Assembly (NCBI RefSeq): GCF_036785885.1
Contig: NC_092329.1
Coordinates: 3,286,001 to 3,350,000, forward strand
Origin: Coffea arabica
Lineage: Eukaryota > Streptophyta > Magnoliopsida > Gentianales > Rubiaceae
Direction of reading: 5' to 3'
Length of the DNA stretch: 64,000 bases
Shown here: positions 10,723 to 29,287 of the stretch, in pieces
Numbering within the stretch: position 1 is the first letter of the stretch
How the letters are laid out: every line of letters begins with the position of its first letter
Notes under the pieces: model-generated
Databases searched by the model: none
Told to the model about the DNA's origin: nothing
The model's input: the letters and a program-made list of their open reading frames with translations, nothing else
Program-made: the position numbers and the translations under genes

Positions 10723-13700
10723 TTACCAGTTCTGCAACTGAGAAGTTCTGCTTTCCACTCTAGGGTGGTATTCTGTATGCATGTGTTTAGTTGCTTTCTC
10801 TGAACCAGGTTGATCAAGCCATTCAGTATATAATCCTTTAATGATGGGATTTTCAAAAGGGTCAGCCTCGATAACCTAACCAAAAAAAAAAATATTTACC
10901 AGTTACTTGAACCCTTATTAAACAACAAGAGGAGCAGAAAGCATGAACATTTCCCAGCACTAGTGCACATAATACTGGACATGCTAATACAACATACCTT
11001 CCACATTGACAATATGTATAAAATATTGGATGAATAACAGTTTTATATTGGATGAATAACAGTTTGACTACTCGACTGAGAAATCGTAAGGTAGATGGCA
11101 GACATAAATAGGAAACTGGTGGAGCTCTCTACAAACCACAGGCATGAGTGGGGAAACGTCAATTAACCGGTCATGCTGTACAGAAAGTTGAATTCATCTT
11201 TTGCCCTCATCTGCCGAGTTCAAAGAGAGAGCACATGGTCCTCTAAGCATGCCACGGAGATAAATTTCTTTTTCTGTGTGTGTTAAATGGGGGATGGACT
11301 TCCAAGCCAAAACAGAATAGAGAGATTGAAATCAGAGAGTACAAAGTCTGAATCCTGGACTTACATTTTCCATATATTTCAATTCCAACGACCGGACAGA
11401 TTCACCAGGCTTACGCTTGATTTGACCTCCACCATTTAAGCATCCTGCTAGTGGAAAAGACACAATTTCACATAAATTTTTTAATATGCTATAGCACAAA
11501 TCAATTAATATGACTTGCAAACGAGCAGCTTTAGAACACATCTACCTGAGGGACAAGTCATGATCTCCAAAAACTGATATTCACATTCTCCAGAATCAAT
11601 TTTCTTAACAACCTGTTTCAGGTTTTGCAAACCATAACAGAGAGCAAACTTCAAGACGGTCTCTCCTTCTACCTGCAGATTAACATGAGCAAAAATTACA
11701 ACTTAATGTAGATCAAGTTTTGGAACTTACAAGGCCATCTAATGTCCAGAAGAGTAATCATCATTAGTAACTTGATGATAGTATAAATTACAATTTGAAG
11801 CAGCTATCATGCAATTCAGTGCCAGCCAAAACTAGATACATGTATATTTGAGATCATGGAAGAACTTTAAGTATCTCCATACAAATGGATGCTAACTCAA
11901 CAAGAGATGCGGTTCACAAGGAATGGTCAGCTGTCTAAGGAGGTGTCAATCAATTTAGTTCCTGATAGGATGGTGAGACTCCAGATACCCATGCACGGCT
12001 ACAAGTCCACTAGACATTTAAATATTAGAAAGGACCCAGTCTTCCCATTCTTGTGAGTTGATAGAGCAAATATGACAAATGGACAGACTTACTTCAAGCG
12101 TCACTTCTTGGAAATTAGGATTTCTTATAGTCTTGAAGTTGAGAGGACCAACAATTTCCTTGCCAAAAAGATTTTTAGAAGCATAACGAAATATTGTCTC
12201 CGCATATCCTCCAGAGCTTCCACGGACGCCATAAAGGAGGTTGCCTTCATCAAGATTCGTTAACCTGTAGGAAGTGAAAACTAGTATTGTCAACGGCTGC
12301 TCTTGCAGAACAAGAGAAATTGAAAAAAGTGACAAGTTTTCTTACAAGTTGTCTAGCGGCGACTCTTCTAAGCTTGCAAAATCAACTGACTTTGACTGCA
12401 AAAAATCAAATTCAGGAAGCATGTCAATAAATGTCCAAACATCCGCAACAACCCACTTTCCAGGAGAAAAAAGCCACAAAAGCACAAATGCTTGAAGAAA
12501 TGTTTTTGATAAAGTGATGGAGGATGGAGAAAGTGGGGAACGGACCATGCTTCCAAATAATAAACAATGCCATCAACCACAGGACTGAATTCGATCTTAG
12601 AAAAGTATATATTCTCCCTTGGCGCTAGCCCATTTTACCATTTAAAGAAATCAAAAATTACCTTTATCAGATCTAACAACTCTACTGTCGTTAACACTGA
12701 ATCCACCTCCACGATCTTTTCACCTTGTGCATCAAGTTGAAATACAAAGGCATCCCTAACAGCCTCGAGTTTTTTGTCATAACATGGCATCACTGTTACA
12801 TGGTATATATCCTCCGGCCTGTCATGAACAAATCACTGTCAACAGTGAAATTTAATCCATGTAATAAAGTACTGGGATATAATCTCTGTGCATCCAGTAT
12901 CAAACATCATGTGATTCCTTCATGCAGATTAACACCAAATGGGTTAACAGTATACATATACTGCAACCAAGCAACTAGTTTACTTGTTTGCCTGTCCTGA
13001 ACAAGAAGAACAACTTGCTAGCTCCAGTAACCACTCTCAAACTCGAAAGAGTCAACAAGCAAAAGGCACAAAAAAGGACCAGTGCAGTTTCTCGCAGACT
13101 GCTTACAAATATGTAATTAGACCATCAATACACCATTACGTTAGGACCTCTAAATGTGAAGTTCTAATCTGGGAAGGAAGTGATGGTACTATTTATCCTG
13201 AAGTTGTATTAAAAGGAGCTGAATCAGCAGCTTCATAGCAATAGTAAAGTGACTATTCCACTGTTCCACATTTCAAGCACACAAGGAGTAAGTACTCGCA
13301 ATTATATTGATGGCAATATTTACTATCTTATCCCCATATATCCTGAACTTCTCTTAAAAAGAGCTCAGCTCTCAGCATCATAGCAATGGTCAAGTAACTA
13401 GTCCAAGATTTAAGTGCCAAAAGGCGTAAATAACCAGGACAAAGAATGGTCATAGACTTCGGCACTCGTATGGTATATTACCTTTGGTACAGCATCTGAC
13501 AGACGTGGTTCTTAATAATAGCTCCAATGATTTGTTGAGGGCTCTTGACTGATGAAATATTAGGCAAAATATATGACCCAAGATTTTTTTCGGCATAGTT
13601 TATCCAGGCTGCATTTAAAGAATGAACAATCACAATCATATAACAAACACATAAAAGAGTCGAGCAGGCACTTAAATAGCCAGGCCAATGAGAAGAATAC

Positions 13701-15637
13701 AACAAAGAAAAAGAATGCAAAACGGCAAAACAGTAGCTCCACTAAAAGCTGTTTACATGTTGATCCTCAGTAAAACTATAAATATCAAGGTTTCTTGGCT
13801 GGTAACAAGAATAAAAGTCAATAAGGAATTGGATGTTCGGTATACCTGGACAGGCAGAAGAAATCAAGGGTAGGCCCAATTTGGATTTCTTATCAGTAGT
13901 AGAATGACATTGTCTATATCTAGTTATGAATTCATAACAAGATTCAATAAGTGTTAAGTCTCTGCTGCAGCTGGTATCAAAAACAGCTTTCACTCCCAAC
14001 GCCTTAAATAATGTCGTCAGCTTTTTGAAAACCTGGATTGAAGCGCAAGGATTGTCATAGGCATATAAAGCCATTATAAGATTAAAATGCAAAGTGAAAA
14101 GCTCATTTGGTTTGCTATCCATAACACTACGTATGAAAATAAACTTGCCTGAAGCGGAGAAAGGCCAAAGGCAACACCAAGAGAAGCTCTAGACTGGGGA
14201 GACACAGAGACAATGACAGCCTTTCCTTTATTGATATTAGAAAGAAATTCATCTAAGCTCTTCTTCTCAAGCATCACAGTCTTGGACGAGGTTATGCACC
14301 CACTGCAAAGATCACCATGCACATAATGAGTTCCTGACCAATTGTTTTGTTTCAACATTTCATGTCCGATACATGTCAAACCTAATAGAGTAATGAAGTG
14401 ATAAGTAACTCATGTTATGAACCTCATAATGAGTTCTTGACCACTTTTTCATTTCAATAGTTAGTGTATTATAACTGTTAAACCTAATATAGTAATGGAG
14501 TGATAAGCAACTCATGTTATGAAACTGATAGTCAGAGAAATACCAATGCAGAAATCAGCCTTGAAAATAAAGGTAAAAGACGAAACCTAAGCATTGTTGT
14601 CAGTCCAAAATATGGATCTATATATGTACGAGTCACCACAATTCTACTTGAGCTTTTTCAACGTCTAGACTAACGTGTCAAAATGTCACCTCAACAGCTA
14701 GAAACAGTAATGAACAGCTGTTCTGTATCCACAATGAGGACCTTCAGAATCTGCACCATCATTATCCTTAAACAGGCATTTATTACTATGAAATCGTTAC
14801 CGTATCTATTCTCATTCAGCAATGTAAAAATTATATGCATTGTTGAAAACGTAAGACATTAATCCCAGATTTGCTTTAAGATGAAGCAAACAAGAATATA
14901 AAGGTATTGCCACTTGCTATAGCTATCTGTAATTTCAAAATAGAGTTCAAATGATGAAAGGAGAGAGGACCGATGCAGGTGGAGAAAGAAATAATACCTG
15001 CAAGCTAGACAGTCATTGAGTGAAATTTTTACAGGTTCAGTTTCCAATGGTTTGATAGCTGACCCAAGTTTAGCAGAGTTCTGCCCATTAACAAAGATTA
15101 CAAAGAATTAGACAAAACGAAGGTGAAATTCCGATAATCATGTAAGAAGATATGCCTCTTTTCATTTAATATCGATTTCACAAACTCACCATTTAAGTAA
15201 ACGTATGTTCAGGTAGAAAACAAGGAAAAAATTGCTCCTTCATAATTACTAGACCAAAAACCCCCAGAATAACCAGACCAGAAATCAGCAAATTCCTCCG
15301 TTGGGAATTTTTTTAAAAAATTGAGATTAACTAAGATAGCTGGAAGAAGATGACTACTTTACAGTTTAAAAAATTTAGGAGCTGAAATTAAAATCCTTAT
15401 CATAACACTGATGTATGATTATCCAGAAATCAACCAAAAAATGGAAAAAAGGCCGCGGAAAAAGAAGTAATTCACCCCAGCATAAGATTTATCGAGCCTG
15501 GAAGAGCAGGAGGAAGTAGAAGCCTTGGGATTAGAATTGGAATTAGCCTTGAACGAAACAACGCATCCCTGAGATGGTGCTATATAATCATTCAGATCCC
15601 CTATACTCAGTGTAGCCGAGAACTTCTCCGAGGACAT
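10723..15637 (-). CDS. NAR1: Cytosolic iron-sulfur assembly factor NAR1 (IOP1/NARFL/GOLLUM)
   Basis: [FeFe]-hydrogenase-like scaffold of the cytosolic Fe-S assembly pathway, passing clusters to the CIA targeting complex. Minus-strand exons: 15476-15637, 14998-15080, 14149-14302, 13846-14032, 13482-13608, 12662-12818, 12346-12395, 12093-12264, 11546-11672, 11365-11444, 10723-10875. Phases join to 483 residues. N-terminal cluster ligands are Cys25 and C78-x2-C81-x2-C84 (CLACSGC). H-cluster-type ligands are Cys194 (SACP), Cys250 (VMPC), Cys404 and Cys408 ([11 protein letters not shown]). The protein ends QNW, in keeping with the C-terminal tryptophan of NAR1 proteins. The third intron uses a GC donor (CAG|GCAAGT). 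In the usual CPGW motif the spliced sequence reads CPAW, with the codon split by an intron. Arabidopsis At4g16440 is the reference I used from memory. Confidence 0.95.
13185..13410. repeat. Diverged direct repeat in a NAR1 intron
   Basis: About 13185-13262 and 13325-13410 share tatcctgaa, a ttaaaa(a/g)gagct block and catagcaat(a/g)gt(a/c)aagt in the same order. They are spaced about 145 bp apart inside the intron 12819-13481. Confidence 0.6.
14322..14528. repeat. ~102-bp tandem duplication in NAR1 intron 2
   Basis: Copy 1 (14322-14423) and copy 2 (14424-14528) both begin cataatgagttc and both end near aactcatgttatgaa. They share aaacctaata, gtaatg and agtgataag blocks. Copy 1 ends about 20 bp from the exon-3 acceptor side at 14303. 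Identity looks roughly 75-80 percent by eye. Confidence 0.8.
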
Positions 15638-17299
15638 TTTTTTTCTAGTTTTTCGTTTTGTATTGTTTCTCTCGTTTTGTATTGTATTCTCGTTTTGTAA
15701 AGAACCTTCTCGTCGCTACTCTCACTGGACTAAGGAGGGAGGAAAGGGCTTCGTTAAATTGACAAGCAGAAGAGCGTCGTCAAGCACAAATTAATGTGCT
15801 AAGTCATTTTTTGGTGAATGTGCTGTCAAGAACTCAAGTTCGTGACCGAGTTGCAGTTAGAAGAAATGAGAATAAGAACTGAAATGAAAAGAGCGGGAAA
15901 TTGAGAGGGAGAGAGAATTGAGAGAGACAGAATTACGGAGTTGTCTTATTCTTCAAGTTTGGCCGGTAAAATTCGTCTGAGCTGCTCGTCTTTTTCTTCA
16001 AGTTTAACCTAATCTATAATACTCTGCGGGAGGGGAGGCTAAACTGACTGTGTATAAGGGTTAGTATATAGAATAACCTAACTAGACTAAAAGGTGTTCC
16101 GACACCTCTTTTGAATTCCGACCTATGGTTCAAAGAGGGATTTAATTCTTTTTTGGTGGTCACTAAGTCTCATTGATTTTTCACTGACTAATTGAATCTC
16201 AATATTTCTAACTAAGGGTCTATTTAACAACATAAAAAAATTACTGAAATTGAACTTTTTCAAACATTCAAATATTTTGTGTGTTTGATTTACATTTGTT
16301 AAGCGATGCTGAATTTGTATGTATTTTTTTCAGTACAAGAATCGTAATTGAATGTTTAATCCTGATAAGAATCAATGGATTTACTTTAATTATCGTATCT
16401 TATCTATCAAATCTACTCTTATTTGTTAATTATATTCAAAATTCTTATTTAATTAAACAATTTGATATTTTCTATTCAAAATTCTTATCTAATTAAACAA
16501 CCTTATATTATCAGGGCTAACGATTTTCTACTTCTCTTTTCTCCCTATCTAATGACTTTCACGTTTGCTCTATACTTCTCATATAATATACTTCATCTTT
16601 TATATTAATTTGATTTTAAAATGATTATTATCATTTTCGTACCTAACAATTTTAAGTTAATTAAATCATAGGTTCTATTTCGTTTTTAGATGAAAAGATA
16701 GAAGGGCAAAATTGTACAATTTAACTTATTAAGCATTCACTTATAAATGCTCATCAAATGGTATAAATAAATTCAATATTAAAATTTAGACATTCATATA
16801 TTTCTTTTTGGTGTTGAAAATTCAGCAAATTAATTGTTTCAATATTCAAATTTCAAAATTCAAATTCAGTTTTATCAAACGGAACATAACTCTTCTGACA
16901 GTTACTAACTCTATTTATTTACCATTAAGGCCATTAATTCATAATATTTGCTATAATGTCCTTCTATGCATGACAAATTCCTCCTTGCCAGTGAAAAGAG
17001 CCTTGTACTTGAGGCTGAAACTGAGGAAACTGTTTTTCAATAAACGTTTTAGGCCTTGTTTGGAAAGGCATTTTTTTTTCAAAAATTTTTTACATTTCTC
17101 GTATACACATTTTTCAATTAACTTTTTATCTTATATACATCAAATCAAAAAATAGCAATTCAAAGGATTCTTCATCACTTAATTGGTGCCATTTAATCAG
17201 ATATTGGATGACTTGCTATTGATTCCTCGTAATGACCCTGCGTTTGAGGATTGCAGCTAGTTCTAACAAACACTGATCATTAGAGTCAAGTTATAGCAG
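15638..17299. other. NAR1 promoter side and AT-rich intergenic DNA
   Basis: Bases 15650-15710, just upstream of the NAR1 start, carry three partial copies of tctcgttttgtattgt, probably in the leader or core promoter. Further out is AT-rich DNA with a MITE-like candidate (16216-16886). At 17051 there is a lone ggccttgtttgg end resembling DNA-transposon termini, without a partner I can find. Confidence 0.45.
16216..16886. mobile_element. Possible hAT-type MITE, degenerate
   Basis: The left end starts gggtctatttaacaacat, followed by ttactgaaattgaa. The right end, read on the other strand, gives atgttccgtttgataaaa, followed by ctgaatttgaa. This end plan is common in plant hAT-related MITEs. A 28-bp direct repeat built on tattcaaaattcttat lies inside at 16433 and 16474. 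No clear target duplication was found. Confidence 0.35.
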
Positions 17300-18105
17300 G
17301 TTAGGTGTGACATTCATCTATGGCCCCAACTTTTTCTTCAAGAGGGATACGTGGAAGATGGGGTGAAGTAGTTAGAACTTGTAAGCTACTGCACTGATCA
17401 TTTCTCCAATCTAAAAAGGGCCAAAATATTTTGCAATTAGTTTAAAACTCTTCCTCAATGCCACACTATTTGTTGCCTATGAGGTTGTAGTTTTAAATAT
17501 GCCTAGTCTCTAACAGAAAACTGCCTCTCAATTCTATGTTTACCAGCCAAAATCTTTATCTTGTTTTGAGCTTTGGCCAAGTGTTCTTTAATGGTTTGAA
17601 GCATGTGAATCTTATATTGTACTAGTGTGTCAGCTGTTGGTATAATGGTATCAGAGTGAGGTCTCGTGGGCAATGGCAAAGGTTTTGTAGCCATAAAGTG
17701 CCTCAAATGGTGAAGATTTCAAGCTAGTATGGAATGAAGAATTGTACCACCATTCCGCTAAACTGAGCTATTTGCTCCACTGAAAACGTATGTCTCCTGT
17801 CATACATTGCAGAAAGGACTCCAAACATTGATTTATCCCTGTCAGTAATGATAGATTCTGGTAATCCATGGAAACATGGGTTTATCCCTGTCAGTGATGA
17901 TAAATTCTGGTAATCCGTGGACTTTGTAGATGTTGTCTAAGAATGTTTGGGCCACTTGCAATGTTGAGAAACGATAGGTCAAGGGTATGAAATGGCCAAA
18001 CTGAGTCAGCCTGTGCACTGCCGCAAGTGTTGTGTCAAAACCTCCATATAAGGGTAGTTTTTCAATGAAGTCCATGCCAATGTGGGATCATGCATGAGTA
18101 GGAAT
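17300..18105 (-). mobile_element. Ty3/gypsy retrotransposon fossil (integrase region)
   Basis: Minus-strand translation shows integrase-core-like sequence (MDFIEKLPLYGGFDT..., ITDRD) and, further on, the post-integrase part typical of chromovirus-like gypsy elements (KLIAKYFGPF, HPIFHVSLLKKL). It is a broken fragment with several breaks, and no LTRs or RT domain were found beside it. It is old relative to the copia element in this window. Confidence 0.8.
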
Positions 18106-19213
18106 TGGTAATGATTGTAAAAGACTAGGGTAAATATTAGTCTCCATCACAATCATCCAAGAAATTTAAAATGCTAATCCTCCATCTTTTCTATTTCATT
18201 ACAATCAAGGAGAAGCTCACGAATTTACGTAGATATACGAGGAAGAGCAGCATTTTAGAAGTATAGCATATGGTTCTTCTTAAATGCATCATATAACCAA
18301 TCCTAACAAGTATGCTAAACACCAATCCATCAAATTTCTTGGTCAAAAAACTTAATAAGCAAATTGTTAATTAAGAAAAAAGCAAATTACGTGTTGAATG
18401 GATCTGGTGATATAGGTAGGGACAAAAACTCAAAAGACCAACAAGAATCTAGACAAAAGACAAATAATAGTTACCAGTACTTACCACCAACACCACCAGA
18501 AAAATTACACAAAACCATACATAGATAGAAAATGCTTAATGATCAAATTTACTATGTCATCGGTAAGATTTACTGTTTATTTGGAAAAACTTACTATTAT
18601 TTGAACCAAACTTACTCTATAAAAAGTAAGTATGGAAGATAAAGTAGTAATTTATTTATTTAAAGAGTAAGTTTCATATTTATTTCAAATTATCTTGTGA
18701 GACATAAAAGTTACTAATTTACTAATTATTTTAAATGAGAAACTTACTACCAAGTTTTTAGACATTATTCTATTCAAATGGATGGGTCTAAGAAGTAATC
18801 AAATGGTCGTTAAAAGTGTGATAACATGTAATCTCAGGTAAAAACTGTTTCGTCATTATGACGATCGTCATGGGAGAATAACATTTACATATGCGAAACG
18901 GACAATTAGAGCCCACCCTCAACTGTTACCACCTTATAAAACCTAAAAAACAGTACCGGTACATCAAGGAAAAAAAAAAAGGGAAAGAAAAGACCTCACG
19001 TCTAATAATCCTGCGTGCTATTTAGTAATCATAGTATTGCTAAAAATATATCAATTGATACAATTAAGCGATTAACCCGGCAAAAAATTGCCAAGATTCT
19101 TTTTAACTATTTGCCCATCTGTACAAGATAAGATATGGGAAATTCTCAGATGTCGCCTATCTAATCTAATCTAATCAATTTGCTGCTGCTGCTGCTGCTG
19201 CTATTATCGTTCC
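18106..19213. other. AT-rich intergenic DNA, CKX 3' side
   Basis: No gene, RNA gene or clear transposon is seen in 18106-19100. The last part is probably the CKX 3' UTR, which contains a (TGC)7 run at about 19181-19202. Confidence 0.5.
19181..19202. repeat. (TGC)n trinucleotide run in the CKX 3' region
   Basis: Seven TGC units on the plus strand read as GCA/CAG units in the CKX transcript. It sits about a dozen bases after the stop codon at 19214-19216. Confidence 0.9.
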
Positions 19214-24617
<5,404 letters not shown>

Positions 24618-24692
24618 CGTGAATGCTTTACGACGCAGAGCCTTGGGTTTGGGGCTTTAAGTTCTGCAATTGATATCAGTGCCGACGAAAGA

Positions 24693-24707
24693 ATATATTT
24701 ATATATA
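24693..24707 (-). promoter_or_regulatory. TATA box of the CKX gene
   Basis: Read on the minus strand the sequence is tatatataaatatat, about 75-90 bases before the ATG at 24617. This would place transcription start near 24665 with a leader of about 50 bases. Transcription start is inferred, not seen. Confidence 0.65.
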
Positions 24708-25064
24708 GGAGAGGGAAGGGGGAAGAGAATAAGGATAAGAAAATGTGCACACCGGTGGAAGATTGTCGTGAGAGTCGTGGAAAAGGAAGGATAATATCTT
24801 TGCAGCAGTGGTGGGGAGTCGCGGGGCAAACGTAAGCTGGGATTGCGCTTTTAAAGATTTACTATGCAGCATGCAAAGATTCTGTATTCTCAGCTTTTGA
24901 TAGAGATCAAAATCAGGAGCAAAAAGCGAAATAAGGTTGTGCGCTTTTTTCTCTGCGTTAGCTAGAAAGCTTGCATGATTCTTTGATCTCTGAAAAAGAG
25001 TAGCGTATCGTTTTAGAGACTTGAGTTTGTATTGCGAGCAAGAAAGGAAAAAAAAGGGGGGGAG

Positions 25065-25267
25065 TGAAAAGATAACATAACCGATGCTCTGTCTCCTAGA
25101 TTTCTGGTAGTTAGTTCTGCTTAGAATTAGTCTCCGATAGGTATATCTGTTGTAACAGAACACATCCTCTAGGCTGTATTTTGTGTTTAAATACTAAGGC
25201 AATCGCTAGGAAAGGTAGGGGAAAACATTATATGCAAGCCTCTCTTCTTCCTCACCTCTCTTCTACA
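25065..25267 (+). repeat. 5' LTR of the copia element
   Basis: 203 bp, TG...CA, identical by eye to the copy at 29272-29474. Confidence 0.96.
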
Positions 25268-25280
25268 TGGTATCAGAGCC
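25268..25280 (+). other. Primer-binding site (initiator tRNA-Met type)
   Basis: tggtatcagagcc directly follows the LTR. This is the standard plant copia primer site complementary to initiator tRNA-Met. Confidence 0.93.
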
Positions 25281-25317
25281 TATCTCATACGAGATTAGGT
25301 TCTGATCTGCAACATCC

Positions 25318-28300
25318 ATGGCAACTGGAAATACTCAGGTTGTTCTCCCAAATACTCATGACCCAAACAGTCCTCTAACCTTGATCACCATCCACAACTC
25401 CATCAAACTTACCTCCACAAATTATCTCTCTTGGAAAACTCAGATCGAAGCCATCCTCATAGGTTATGACCTGCACAAATTCATTGACGGTTCGCAGCCG
25501 TCTCCTCCTGCCACCATCACTGCCAACAATGCAGCTTCCCCCAATCCGGCATATCAGACATGGCTGAGACAAGACAAGCTTTTGTTTGGCGCGCTGGTGG
25601 GCACGATGTCACCCAACCTTGTTCCGCTCATTGCTCAGTCAAAAACATCTCATGATGCTTGGAAAGCCCTCGCCAACACCTATGCTCGTCCCTCTCGTGG
25701 ACATATCAAACAAATCAAGGACAACCTGAAGAACATCTCCAAAGGATCACAATCTGTTACCGATTACATGCAAGCCATCAAGACCAAAGCTGATGAACTT
25801 GCCACCCTTGGAAAACCACTTGATCATGAAGACTTAATTGAGAAAGTCTTGGACGGCCTTGATGACACATTCCAATCTGTCATTGATGCAGTCAACAGCC
25901 GCGACACGGTCATCACCTTTGATGAACTCCATGAAAAACTCATCAACAAAGAGCTGTCCTTGCGCAATTCCTCACCAGGTTTTCCAGCCTCTGCCCACCT
26001 CACACACACACAACGCTCAAATCAGCGGTCACCGGGCAATCACCCACCATGGCCTGCTCGTCCTCCAACCTTGCAGTCCGCTCCCAGCCACTACAACCGA
26101 CCAATGCGTCCATTTCTGGGCAAATGCCAGTGGTGCCGTGGTCAAGGTCATGTGGTCCCTCAGTGCACTCTCTTCCGCCAACAATTTCCTCATGCTTCAC
26201 CACCATCACGCGCTGTCAGTTCACCGCCACTTCGTGCACCCCCTCCTTGGCAAGCTCAAGCTCATGTTGCTACCTCAAACTCCCCATCACATGATCCTTG
26301 GCTATTGGACAGTGGTGCTACGCATCACATTACAACTGACCTTCAAAACCTCTCCTTTCACAACCCCTATACTGGTCCAGATGAAATCATGATTGGAGAT
26401 GGCTCTGGCATTCCTATCACACACACGGGACCTTCAATCGAAAGCCATGCTCTTCCAAGGCCAAACTAAAAATGGTGTCTATGAGTGGCCCATCTCCTCG
26501 GCTTCATCACCATTGCTTGCTTTCTCCACAACAAAGACCACATACCCTGCCTGGCATCACCGACTTGGTCACCCATCACTACCGACACTCAAACACATGG
26601 TCTCATCATTCAATCTGGATGTCTCAAATTCTTCCTCTCTCAACTCTCATTGCAATTCTTGTCATTGTAATAAGAGTCACAAATTACCTTTCTCTGTGTC
26701 TACCTTGTTCACTTCTTCTCCACTTGAAATTGTCTTCACGGATGTTTGGACTTCACCTGTGTACTCCATTGACAACTTTAAATACTATATTCTCTTTGTT
26801 GATCATTTCACAAAATATATGTGGCTGTATCCGCTGAAACGCAAATCTGATGCTCGTAATGTTTTCATTTCCTTCAAGGCCTTGGTTGAAAAATTCTTCA
26901 ACTGTGAAATCAAAACGCTTTACTCTGATAATGGTGGCGAATATCAGGCCCTCTCTTCCTTCCTAACAATCAATGGCATCTCTCATCTCACCTCTCCTCC
27001 TCATACTCCTGAACACAATGGCTATTCTGAACGTCGCCATCGTCATATTGTTGAAACTGGACTTTCTCTCCTTTCTCACGCATCTATGCCTCTGGCCTAT
27101 TGGTCCTTTGCCTTTTCCACAGCCGTATATCTTATAAATCGTCTCTCGACACCTACTCTCAACAATGAGTCTCCATTCCTTAAACTTTTTGGCACTGTCC
27201 CTAACTACAATAAACTTCGAAGTTTTGGCTGCCTCTGCTATCCCTGGCTCCGTCCTTACACCTCTCACAAACTTGAACCCAAATCAACTCCTTGTCTCTT
27301 GGTTGGATATTCCTCTACTCAAAGTGCTTATCTCTGTCTTGATATATCCTCCAACCGATTGTACACCTCTCGTCATGTCCGTTTTGTTGAGTCTGTGTTT
27401 CCCTTTGCCAACTCTAATCTCACCCTCCCTCGGGTCACCTCCTCCACCACATCCGAATGGTGTTCTATGACTTTACCTGTCATTCCTTCTGTGTCCCCCT
27501 CCGTCCCAACAACCTCTCAACCCCAAGGACAACCTTTATCGTCGCAACCCGCATCCAGTTCTGGATTACCACCCATCTCCTCCCCTCCTACTCCAGCTGC
27601 AACTATATCCACAACCACCAACCCGACGCCCTCATCTCCTCAAGGCATAATTACTCGGTCCAAACACAACATTCACAAACCCATTCAAAAACTCAACCTC
27701 AATGCTGAACTCCACCATCCCACCCTTGTGCCCACCACCGTCAATCAAGCATTGAAAGATCCTCAATGGCGGCAAGCCATGTCCACAGAATTTGATGCTC
27801 TTCTTCGTAATGGCACGTGGGAACTTGTTCCATCTCATCCTACCCAAAATTTGGTAGGGTGTAAATGGATTTTTCGCATCAAGTACTTACCTGATGGCTC
27901 TGTTGACAGGTACAAAGCGCGTCTGGTGGCCAAAGGTTTTCATCAACGCCCAGGGGTTGATTTCACCGAGACCTTCAGTCCTGTCATCAAACCAACCACT
28001 GTGCGTCTGGTTCTTAGCCTTGCGATAAGTCAAGGCTGGTCACTTCGCCAACTGGATGTCAACAATGCCTTTCTTCAAGGCACACTTTCAGAAGTGGTGT
28101 TTATGTCTCAACCTCCAGGCTTCATTGACCGTGATCATCCTCACCATGTCTGCAGGCTTCGCAAGGCCATCTACGGCCTCAAACAGGCTCCACGCGCCTG
28201 GTATCATGAATTACGCCAATTTCTGCTCACTTCAGGCTTTCATAACTCCACGGCAGATACCTCTCTATTCAAATTCAACACTCAAGGAGTTATTCTTTAT

Positions 28301-29287
28301 CTTCTTATTTACGTTGATGATATCATTATTACTGGAAACACAGCTCAAGCTGTACATCAGTTTCTTCAGCAACTCTCTATGCGCTTCTCCTTAAAGGATC
28401 TTGGGGACTTACACTACTTCCTGGGTGTTGAAACGCTTCCCCATGACGATGGTCTGTTTCTTAGTCAACGAAGGTATATTGTTGATCTTCTTCAAAAAAC
28501 TCGGATGACTGAGGCAAAACCAGCCACTACACCTCTAGCAACAAGTCCGCCTCTTACCTTGCATGCTGGTACTCCCTTATCTAATCCTACAGAGTATCGC
28601 ACCATTGTTGGAAGTCTTCAGTACCTCTCCTTGACCCGTCCAGACATCACTTACACCGTCAATAAACTTTCTCAATTCATGCATCAACCAACGAATGAAC
28701 ATTGGACGGCTGTCAAACGCTTACTTCGCTATCTCTGTGGCACGTTAGATCATGGCATAACACTTCGTCGTAAGTCATCTCTTACTCTTCATGCTTTCTC
28801 CGATGCTGACTGGGCCGGCAACAAGGATGATTTTACTTCCACCAGTGCTTACATTGTTTATCTCGGCCATAATCCTGTATCTTGGAGCTCCAAGAAACAA
28901 AGAACTGTTGCCCGCTCTTCAACCGAAGCTGAGTATCGATCAGTTGCTGCCACGGCCGCTGAACTCCGATGGATTTGTTCTCTCCTCACTGAACTTGGCA
29001 TTTCTATTCCCCATCAACCGGTGATTTATTGTGACAATGTTGGAGCCACAAACCTCTGTGCCAATCCAGTTTTTCACTCGCGTATGAAGCATGTTGCCTT
29101 AGACTATCATTTCATTCGTGAACAAGTACAAAACGGTCTCCTCAGAGTCTCTTATGTCTCAGCTTCTGATCAGCTTGCCGATGTCCTCACCAAGCCCCTG
29201 TCTCGCCAACAATTCACCATGGTTTTGAACAAGATTGGACTCACTCCACCACCGTCCATCTTGCGGGGGGATGAAAAGATAACATAA
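25318..29287 (+). other. Copia gag-pol coding region (fossil treatment)
   Basis: Approximate parts: gag 25318-26100, zinc knuckle near 26120, protease 26290-26360, GAG-pre-integrase and integrase 26520-27250, a proline/serine/threonine-rich linker 27420-27700, reverse transcriptase 27760-28460, RNase H 28760-29200. The end of the coding region runs a few bases into the right LTR. Confidence 0.85.
29264..29271 (+). other. Polypurine tract of the copia element
   Basis: A G-rich purine run (cggggggat context) directly precedes the right LTR, where second-strand priming is expected. Confidence 0.75.

Noticed and set aside
17043-17160. Lone ggccttgtttgg end followed by AT-rich DNA
   Set aside because: No inverted partner or target duplication found, so not called as an element.
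24699-25163. 154-codon minus-strand ORF upstream of CKX
   Set aside because: Its first part is antisense of the copia LTR and recurs at 29170-29370. The rest is CKX promoter.
27632-27847. ORFs antisense or in other frames inside the copia element
   Set aside because: Shadows of the gag-pol coding region.
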